A DNA stretch of 64,000 nucleotides from Leisingera sp. ANG-M1 (GTDB lineage Bacteria > Pseudomonadota > Alphaproteobacteria > Rhodobacterales > Rhodobacteraceae), in the NCBI RefSeq assembly GCF_000813745.1, contig NZ_JWLC01000026.1, forward strand, positions 37,775 to 101,774, in the 5' to 3' direction. Under the pieces are notes generated by a model. It saw nothing but the letters and a program-made list of their open reading frames with translations, did not search any database and had not been told where the DNA came from. Both the position numbers and the translations under genes were made by a program. Positions 58,422 to 64,000 of this stretch are shown here, piece after piece (position 1 is the stretch's first letter; every line of letters begins with the position of its first letter).

Positions 58422-59360
58422 ATGGGCAGCATGGCCGAAAGAGACGCAAGCGACGCCCGCCGGGTTTACCCGTCGATGACCGCGCTCAGGATGCTTGAGG
58501 CGGTGTCGCGGTTGGGCAGCCTGCACAAGGCATCGGAGGCGATGTTCGTCACCCCCAGCGCCGTCTCGCACCAGCTGCGCAACCTGGAGCAGATGCTGGG
58601 CGTCAAGCTGATCAGCCGAGCGGGCCGCAAGGTGGAACTGACCTCGGCCGGCAACCGCTATGTGCAGGACATCCGCAAGGCGCTGGAGATCGTCGAGCGC
58701 GCCAATGCGCCGCTGGGCGACAGCGAACCATTCGGCCCCTTGCGCATCAACTGCGCGTCCGGATTGGGCAGCTATTGGCTGGCCTATCACATCACCGAAT
58801 TCCTGGATCTCTTTCCCAACATCGACCTGGAGATCACCAACGAAACCGACCGCAACGATATCCTCAACGATCAGACCGACTTCTCGATCATCTACGGCGA
58901 CGGCGCCTGGCCCGGCAAACATGTCCAGCACCTGTTCACCCCGCGCGCTTTCCCGGTTTGCTCGCCCGGCTTTCTGGAGCGCCACGGCCGCATCCGCACC
59001 CCTGAGGATCTGGTGAAACTGCCGCTGCTGCACCATCGCAATCAAAGCGACTGGGTGGTCTGGCTGTCCGCCGCCAGCAAGAAGAGTTTCGAGCTGAGCA
59101 AAGGCATTGTGTTCTCGGACGTGACCCACAACATGAACGCCGCCATCGCCGGCGCCGGGATCGCGATTGGCGACGACATCCTGGGCCGCCACGCGCTGAG
59201 CGAGGGCAAGCTGGTGCGCCTGTTCGACACCGAAATCCGCGGCCCGCACGCCTATTACATCGTTGCCCAGAAGGAACGGATGCAGCGCCGTGTCTGCCAA
59301 TTGGCGATCGACTGGCTGTCGCGCTGGTTCCAGGAATACACACTGCAAACACAGAGCTAG
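58422..59360 (+). CDS. LysR-family (GcvA-like) regulator
   Basis: A 312-residue regulator with helix-turn-helix at about 15-70 (TALRMLEAVSRLGSLHKASEAMFVTPSAVSHQLRNLE), the pattern of the GcvA/AmpR branch. The effector domain runs about 100-305. The ATG at 58422 (MGSMAERD) has GAGAGG 7-8 nt upstream. It lies between the amidohydrolase and the ABC operon, whose promoters share motifs, so it probably controls both. Confidence 0.9.
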   Translation: MGSMAERDASDARRVYPSMTALRMLEAVSRLGSLHKASEAMFVTPSAVSHQLRNLEQMLGVKLISRAGRKVELTSAGNRYVQDIRKALEIVERANAPLGDSEPFGPLRINCASGLGSYWLAYHITEFLDLFPNIDLEITNETDRNDILNDQTDFSIIYGDGAWPGKHVQHLFTPRAFPVCSPGFLERHGRIRTPEDLVKLPLLHHRNQSDWVVWLSAASKKSFELSKGIVFSDVTHNMNAAIAGAGIAIGDDILGRHALSEGKLVRLFDTEIRGPHAYYIVAQKERMQRRVCQLAIDWLSRWFQEYTLQTQS

Positions 59361-59369
59361 TCAGGCGCA

Positions 59370-59394
59370 TTATCGTGAGAATTTTTCACGATAA
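59370..59394. promoter_or_regulatory. palindrome before the ABC operon
   Basis: TTATCGTGA, 7 nt, TCACGATAA: perfect 9-bp arms starting 10 nt past the LysR stop and 100 bp before the ABC start codon. It may be an operator or, on RNA, a weak terminator of the LysR gene. Confidence 0.5.
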
Positions 59395-59405
59395 CACGGC
59401 AATTA

Positions 59406-59421
59406 CTTTCATTTGACGTGA
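59406..59421 (+). promoter_or_regulatory. inverted copy of the 16-bp amidohydrolase-promoter motif
   Basis: CTTTCATTTGACGTGA, exact reverse complement of 58337-58352, 73 bp before the GTG start of the ABC ATPase gene. Confidence 0.65.
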
Positions 59422-59493
59422 AAAAAACTGACTGCAATCCTCCCGCCAATGCTCAGGGCCTTGCCAGAGCCAGGAACGACGGGGAGCCAGTCA

Positions 59494-60561
59494 GTGTCAC
59501 AAATCGCGGCCAGCAGCATCTGCAAGTCCTATGGCGACTTCAAGGCTCTGCACGACGTCAGCATGGAGATCAGCAAGGGCGAGTTCCTGACCTTCCTCGG
59601 CCCCTCCGGCTCCGGCAAGACCACGTTCCTGATGATCCTTGCAGGTTTCACCGAACAGACCTCGGGCCAGCTGATGAAGGATGGCCGGGACATCAGCGCG
59701 ATGGCCGCGGAAGAGCGCAATTTCGGCATGGTGTTCCAGGGCTATGCGCTGTTTCCGCATATGACCGTCTGGCAGAACGTCGACTACCCCCTGCGGGTGC
59801 GCAAGATGGGCAGCGCCGAACGCAAGCAGAAGGTGGGGCGGATCATCGAGACTGTTGGCCTTGCCGAACATGCCCACAAGAAACCTTCGCAGCTTTCGGG
59901 CGGCCAGCAGCAGCGGGTGGCGCTGGCGCGCTCACTGGTGTTCCAGCCGGACGTTCTGCTGCTGGATGAGCCGCTCTCGGCGCTCGACCGCAATCTGCGC
60001 GAACAAATGCAAAGCGAGCTGAAGCGGGTGCATGAGGAAACCGGCACCACCTTTGTCTTTGTCACCCATGACCAGGGCGAGGCGCTGGCGATGTCCGACA
60101 AGATCGCCATTTTCAACAAGGGCCGGCTGATGCAGCTGGCGACGCCTGACCACATCTACAACGCACCGGATTCGCGCTTCGTGGCGGAATTCCTGGGCCA
60201 GATCAACATCTTCCCGGTCGCCAGCCCCGGCATAGACGGCGGGCTGTTGCGCGGCAATCTGGACGGCACGACGCTTTCGGCCGCCAACCCGGGAAACCGC
60301 GTGAACGGCACCGCCAGCATCGCGGTCCGCCCCGAACACATGACCCTCAGCGCCGAGCGCCCCGCGGATCAGGCCAATGTGCTGCCCGCCCGGGTGATCC
60401 AGACCACCTATCAAGGTTCGCACAGCGACCTGGTCCTGCAGACGCCGCAGGGCCATAGCATCAGCGCCTCAACCCACAACGCCAATGGCGCGCTGCCCAG
60501 CGTCGGCAGCGATCTGTGGGTCGGCTGGTCGCCTGAAAACAGCATCGTGATTGCCGACTAA
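59494..60561 (+). CDS. ABC transporter ATPase, polyamine/opine type (PotA-like)
   Basis: A 355-residue ATPase with Walker A GPSGSGKTT, signature LSGGQQQRVALARSL, Walker B VLLLDEPLSALDR and switch His in VTHDQGEAL; a C-terminal TOBE domain starts near 240. I use the GTG at 59494 (VSQIAASSICKSYG), with GGGGAG upstream; the longer frame from 59449 begins with unlike residues. It is the first gene of an operon with the binding protein and two permeases. Confidence 0.92.
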   Translation: MSQIAASSICKSYGDFKALHDVSMEISKGEFLTFLGPSGSGKTTFLMILAGFTEQTSGQLMKDGRDISAMAAEERNFGMVFQGYALFPHMTVWQNVDYPLRVRKMGSAERKQKVGRIIETVGLAEHAHKKPSQLSGGQQQRVALARSLVFQPDVLLLDEPLSALDRNLREQMQSELKRVHEETGTTFVFVTHDQGEALAMSDKIAIFNKGRLMQLATPDHIYNAPDSRFVAEFLGQINIFPVASPGIDGGLLRGNLDGTTLSAANPGNRVNGTASIAVRPEHMTLSAERPADQANVLPARVIQTTYQGSHSDLVLQTPQGHSISASTHNANGALPSVGSDLWVGWSPENSIVIAD

Positions 60562-60626
60562 CAGAACCGGGCCGCGCCATCCAAGGCGGCAACCAGACCC
60601 GGCCGCAAATCATCAGGGAGGAAACC

Positions 60627-61730
60627 ATGAACAACTTTCAACGAGACTGCTGCGAGCTATTGGCCGAGCGCTTCCGCTCCGGCAAGCTGGACCGCCGCGG
60701 CTTTCTGACCGGGCTGGTGGCCTTGGGCGCCGCCACTGTGGCCGCACCGGGCGCCCGCGCCGCAGGCCAGGAGCTGGTGGTGGTCAACTGGGGCGGCGAT
60801 GCGATCGACGCCTACTCCGCAGCCTTCGCCGAAGCCTACGAGACGGCCACCGGCAACAAGCTGAAAATCGACGGCTCCGGCCCGCTCGAAGGCTCGATGA
60901 AAACCCAGTTCGAAAGCAACTCGGTCCGCTGGGACGTCTGCGACGCGGAACCCTATTCCGCGATCCGCCTGGGCCGCGAAGGTATGATGGAGAAGATCGA
61001 CTATTCCATCGTCGACCGCAGCAAGATCGAGCCGGGCTTTGACGGCGAATTCTACGTTCCCTCCTATTTCTACAGCAACGTCATCGCCTATGACGCAGCA
61101 CGTTTCGGCGATGATGCGCCCAGCACCTGGGCCGATTTCTGGAACGTGGAGAAGTACCCGGGCAAGCGCACGCTTTACAAATGGATGACCGGCGTGCTGG
61201 AGGCCGCGCTCTTGGCCGATGGCGTTGCCCCTGCCGAGCTTTACCCGCTGGATGTGGACCGCGCGCTGGCCAAGATCGAAGCGCTGAAGCCGCATATCGT
61301 CAGCTTCTGGTCCTCCGGCGCCGAAAGCCAGCAGCTGCTGCGCGACGGCGAGGCCTCGATGGGCCTGCTGTGGCACACCCGCGCCAACCTGACCAAACAG
61401 GACACCGAGGGCGAGGTCGACTGGACCTTTGACCAGGGCTTGGTGTCGCCGTCCGGCTGGACCGTGATCAAAGGCAACCCGGCGGGCGCTCAGGCCGCGA
61501 TGGAGTTCATCGCCCTGGCCCAGAACCCCGACAATCAGGTGACTCTGCTGAATGAGCTGGGCAACGGCCCGGCCAACCCCGCCGCCCATGCGCTGGTCTC
61601 GGAAGAGATGAAGCCGGTTGACGCGAGCTCCAAAGAGAACCTGGAGCGCCAGATCGTGCTGCAGGCGGAATGGTACGCCGACCACTACGGCACCGCGCTG
61701 GACAAGTATCTGGCCCTGGTCAGCAGCTAA
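60627..61730 (+). CDS. ABC transporter periplasmic binding protein (PotD-like)
   Basis: A 367-residue solute-binding protein with a twin-arginine signal (LDRRGFLTGLVALGAATVAAPGARA, about 22-46), so export in the folded state is likely. The mature part starts with LVVVNWGGDAIDAYSAAFAEAYE, typical of spermidine/putrescine-type proteins, and has the usual FDGEFYVPSYFYSNVIAYD and LLWHTRAN segments. The real ligand is not known; polyamines, opines or a related amide are candidates. Confidence 0.9.
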   Translation: MNNFQRDCCELLAERFRSGKLDRRGFLTGLVALGAATVAAPGARAAGQELVVVNWGGDAIDAYSAAFAEAYETATGNKLKIDGSGPLEGSMKTQFESNSVRWDVCDAEPYSAIRLGREGMMEKIDYSIVDRSKIEPGFDGEFYVPSYFYSNVIAYDAARFGDDAPSTWADFWNVEKYPGKRTLYKWMTGVLEAALLADGVAPAELYPLDVDRALAKIEALKPHIVSFWSSGAESQQLLRDGEASMGLLWHTRANLTKQDTEGEVDWTFDQGLVSPSGWTVIKGNPAGAQAAMEFIALAQNPDNQVTLLNELGNGPANPAAHALVSEEMKPVDASSKENLERQIVLQAEWYADHYGTALDKYLALVSS

Positions 61731-61753
61731 CGCCTAAGGGGAAGGGCAGCGAA

Positions 61754-62581
61754 ATGGCCGCACGGCTCAATATACACACCATAGCCATGTGGCTGCTGCC
61801 CGCCCTGTTCCTGGCGGTCTATCTGGCACCGCTTCTGGGCGTCTTCGGCTGGTCCGTCTCCCGGCCCGAGCCGGGTGCGGAGAACTATGTGCGGATGCTG
61901 ACGGATGCGGATGCGCTCAACATCATGCTGCGCACCGCACGGGTTTGCATCCTGGTCACCCTCACCTCGGTGCTGCTGGCCTATCTGCTGGCATATCATT
62001 GGGTGTTCGGCTCGCCCGCACGCAAGCTGTTCATGGAGCTCTGCATTTTCATCCCCTTCTGGATCTCGGTGCTGATCCGCGCCTTCGGCTGGGTGGTGAT
62101 CCTGCGCAATAAGGGCATCCTGAACGAGAGCCTGCTGTCCATCGGCGCCATTGCCGAGCCGCTGACCCTGGTGCGGACCGAATTCTCGGTGATCCTGGGC
62201 ATGGTGCATTTCCTGGTGCCCTTTGCGGTTTTCCCGATCGCCTCGGTCATGCGCCAGATCGACAGCCGTGTGCTGCTGGCCTCCCGCGGAATGGGCGCCA
62301 GCCCGGGTTTCACTTTCTGGAACGTGTTCCTGCCGCTCACTGTGCCTGGAATCCTTGCCTCGGTGATCATCGTCTTTGTCTTTGCGCTTGGCTTCTTCAT
62401 CACGCCGGCAATCCTTGGCGGCGGCAAGATCGTGATGATTGCTGAATATATCTACATCCAGATATTCCAGACCTCGAACTGGGGCTTTGGCGCCGCCCTC
62501 AGCATCGGCGTGCTGGCGGTGGTCGCCGCAATGGCCGGGCTCCTGTTCAAGGTCATCCGCCCGGAAAGGCTGGTCAAATGA
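61754..62581 (+). CDS. ABC transporter permease (PotB-like)
   Basis: A 275-residue permease with six membrane helices and the EAA loop (SRGMGASPGFTFWNVFLPLTVPGI, about 177-200). The ATG at 61754 has AAGGGGAAGGG upstream; the longer frame from 61670 runs back into the binding-protein gene. Its stop overlaps the next permease by 4 nt. Confidence 0.92.
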   Translation: MAARLNIHTIAMWLLPALFLAVYLAPLLGVFGWSVSRPEPGAENYVRMLTDADALNIMLRTARVCILVTLTSVLLAYLLAYHWVFGSPARKLFMELCIFIPFWISVLIRAFGWVVILRNKGILNESLLSIGAIAEPLTLVRTEFSVILGMVHFLVPFAVFPIASVMRQIDSRVLLASRGMGASPGFTFWNVFLPLTVPGILASVIIVFVFALGFFITPAILGGGKIVMIAEYIYIQIFQTSNWGFGAALSIGVLAVVAAMAGLLFKVIRPERLVK

Positions 62582-63381
62582 CGCGCAAGCCCCTGAATCT
62601 GCAAAGCTGGCTGCTGAAACTTGCCGCCGTGCTCACCGGCGTCTTCATGCTGATGCCGCTGGTGGCGGTAATCCCGGTCTCCTTCACCCCCAAGCGCTTC
62701 CTGTCGCTGCCCAAAGGCGACTGGTCCTTGCGCCACTACCAGGCGCTGCTGACGGACGAGGCCTGGCTTGCCAGCATCTCCGACAGCGTTCTGGTGGCGC
62801 TGGCCAGCAGCGTAATCGCCACGGTTCTGGCAGCGGCATTCGCCCTGGGCCTGTGGTTCCGCCAGCCGCGCTATGGCGGCGCGCTGGTCGGACTGGCGCT
62901 GCTGCCGATGGCAGTGCCGCCAGTGGTCTCGGCGGTGATCATCTACTTCCTGCAAGCGCGCATCGGCCTGATCGACACCTATGCGGGACTGATCCTGACC
63001 CATGTGATCATGGTGACGCCTTTTGCGGTGATCGTGATGCTGACTGCCACCTCCCGGCTAGACAAATCGCTGGAGCTTGCCTCCCGCAACCTTGGCGCCT
63101 CGCGGATGCAGACCACCTTCTGGGTGGTGCTGCCAAACCTCAAGTTCGGCCTGTTCTCGGCCTGGTTCCTGAGCCTGGTGCTGTCCTGGGAGGAGATCGC
63201 CGTCACCCTGTTTGTCAGCGGTATCGACGTGATTACCCTGCCAAAGCGGATCTGGGACGGGCTGCGCCTGAACGTCGACCCGATTATCGCTGCGGTCTCG
63301 GTGATCCTGATGGTTCTGACCACCATCGCCATTGTCGCCAAGACCCTGCACGAGCACCGCAAAGGCAAGTCCGGCAGCTAA
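62578..63381 (+). CDS. ABC transporter permease (PotC-like)
   Basis: A 267-residue permease with six membrane helices and the EAA loop (SRNLGASRMQTTFWVVLPNLKFGLF, about 168-192). With the previous gene it forms the heterodimeric channel. It is the last transporter gene; an FAD-linked oxidase follows after 26 nt, probably in the same operon. Confidence 0.92.
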   Translation: MTRKPLNLQSWLLKLAAVLTGVFMLMPLVAVIPVSFTPKRFLSLPKGDWSLRHYQALLTDEAWLASISDSVLVALASSVIATVLAAAFALGLWFRQPRYGGALVGLALLPMAVPPVVSAVIIYFLQARIGLIDTYAGLILTHVIMVTPFAVIVMLTATSRLDKSLELASRNLGASRMQTTFWVVLPNLKFGLFSAWFLSLVLSWEEIAVTLFVSGIDVITLPKRIWDGLRLNVDPIIAAVSVILMVLTTIAIVAKTLHEHRKGKSGS

Positions 63382-63407
63382 GACCGGGCGTAACGAAAGC
63401 ATCCCTG

Positions 63408-64000
63408 ATGGACATCAACCAGATTTCCGAGCTGTTCGCCCAGGCGATCGGCGCAAAGAACGTGATCACCGGCGAGCGGCTTGCCCTGCGTGGCACCGGT
63501 TATTGCGCCGCGAGCTATGACGGCGACGTACTGCTGACGCCTTGCTCGGCGCAAGAAGTCAGCGAGGTCTGCCGGCTGGCCGCCGAACACGGGCTGGCCA
63601 TTGTTCCGCACGGCGGGCTGACCGGGCTGGTTCAGGGCACCGCAACCGCGCCGGGGCAGGTTGCGCTGTCGCTGGAGAAGATGAACCGCATTCTGGACCT
63701 CGACCCGGTGCAGGGCGTTGTCACTGCCGAGGCCGGCGTCACTCTGCAGCAAGTAATTGACGCCGCCGAACCGCACGGCTTTGCCCCAGGCGTCGACCTG
63801 CCATCCCGCGGCAGCTGCACCCTTGGCGGGCTTGCTTCGACCAATGCCGGCGGTATCCAGGCGATCCGTTACGGCATGGCGCGCGACAACATCCTGGGGC
63901 TGGAAGCGGTGCTGGCCGACGGTACCATCCTCGATCTGAACAACACTCTGCTCAAAAACAACGCAGGCTACGACCTGAAGCAACTGTTCATCGGCTCCGA
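63408..64000 (+). CDS. FAD-linked 2-hydroxyacid oxidase/dehydrogenase (5' part)
   Basis: The first 197 codons of a gene that continues past the window. It has the FAD-binding PCMH fold: IVPHGGLTGLVQGT, ALSLEKMNRILDLDPVQGVVTAEAGVTLQQV, SRGSCTLGGLASTNAGGIQAIRYG and NNAGYDLKQLFIGSE. Relatives are GlcD, D-lactate and D-2-hydroxyglutarate dehydrogenases. Which one cannot be told here. It starts with ATG 26 nt after the last permease, so it likely acts on a product of the amidohydrolase/ABC cluster. Confidence 0.85.
   Translation, partial: MDINQISELFAQAIGAKNVITGERLALRGTGYCAASYDGDVLLTPCSAQEVSEVCRLAAEHGLAIVPHGGLTGLVQGTATAPGQVALSLEKMNRILDLDPVQGVVTAEAGVTLQQVIDAAEPHGFAPGVDLPSRGSCTLGGLASTNAGGIQAIRYGMARDNILGLEAVLADGTILDLNNTLLKNNAGYDLKQLFIGS

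Noticed and set aside
63408-64000. FAD oxidase as GlcD feeding glyoxylate to the bhc cycle
   Set aside because: Attractive, but the gene is truncated, lies 43 kb from bhc and the family includes several other 2-hydroxyacid enzymes.
1-64000. Mobile elements, prophage, CRISPR, tRNA or rRNA genes
   Set aside because: No transposase or integrase, no regularly spaced repeats and no RNA gene was recognised by eye; base composition looks uniform.

Overview
The window is GC-rich, densely coded DNA with the gene content of a marine alphaproteobacterium of the Roseobacter group (Rhodobacteraceae, Leisingera/Phaeobacter/Ruegeria type). This assignment rests on the rhizobial/rhodobacterial-type che operon, the beta-hydroxyaspartate cycle, PuuD-type urate oxidation, the PhnW-PhnY-PhnA phosphonate route and the many LysR regulators. 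I see no rRNA, tRNA, CRISPR array, insertion sequence or phage gene. Genus and species cannot be decided from the sequence alone.

Layout. (1) 1-1628: end of an unidentified reading frame and a secreted caspase-like/Sel1 protein. (2) 1748-11138: chemotaxis. A minus-strand operon (STAS protein, cheY1, cheA, cheW, cheR, cheY2, CheT-like phosphatase) faces a plus-strand mcp-cheB-cheD unit. (3) 11252-13847: modABC molybdate uptake. (4) 13947-36156: a purine-to-central-carbon block holding ureidoglycine aminohydrolase, bhcR/bhcABCD, a urea channel, a urate/xanthine permease, allA, a puuE-URAD fusion, uraH, puuD, xdhABC, a second permease and guaD, with two paralogous LysR regulators. (5) 36241-39184: a URO-D-fold enzyme opposite a MocR regulator. 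(6) 39191-40902: a DUF6502/DUF5666-like pair. (7) 41054-44813: adenylation enzyme, TmpA-like membrane flavoprotein and enoyl-CoA hydratase homologue. (8) 44817-49129: MarC protein, two-component system, HtrA protease, small ferredoxin. (9) 49223-55559: 2-aminoethylphosphonate catabolism (pbfA, phnY, phnA, phnW, LysR). (10) 55556-64000: CobW GTPase, amidohydrolase, LysR, polyamine-type ABC transporter and the start of an FAD-linked oxidase.

How the parts fit. Region 4 encodes nearly every step from guanine to xanthine, urate, allantoin, ureidoglycolate, glyoxylate and urea, and then the beta-hydroxyaspartate cycle, which turns two glyoxylates into a C4 acid. The adjacent modABC could supply molybdenum for xanthine dehydrogenase, and the urea channel suits the co-product. 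Only allantoate amidohydrolase is absent from the window. A TTTCA-N9-TGAAA palindrome occurs in the puuE/uraH and lysR/xdhA intergenic regions, with a near copy before puuD, suggesting a shared regulator.

The least explained parts are the adenylation/TmpA-like/hydratase trio, the amidohydrolase/CobW/ABC cluster with shared promoter motifs, and the URO-D-like gene under a MocR regulator. Functions are from family recognition by eye; no database search was run.
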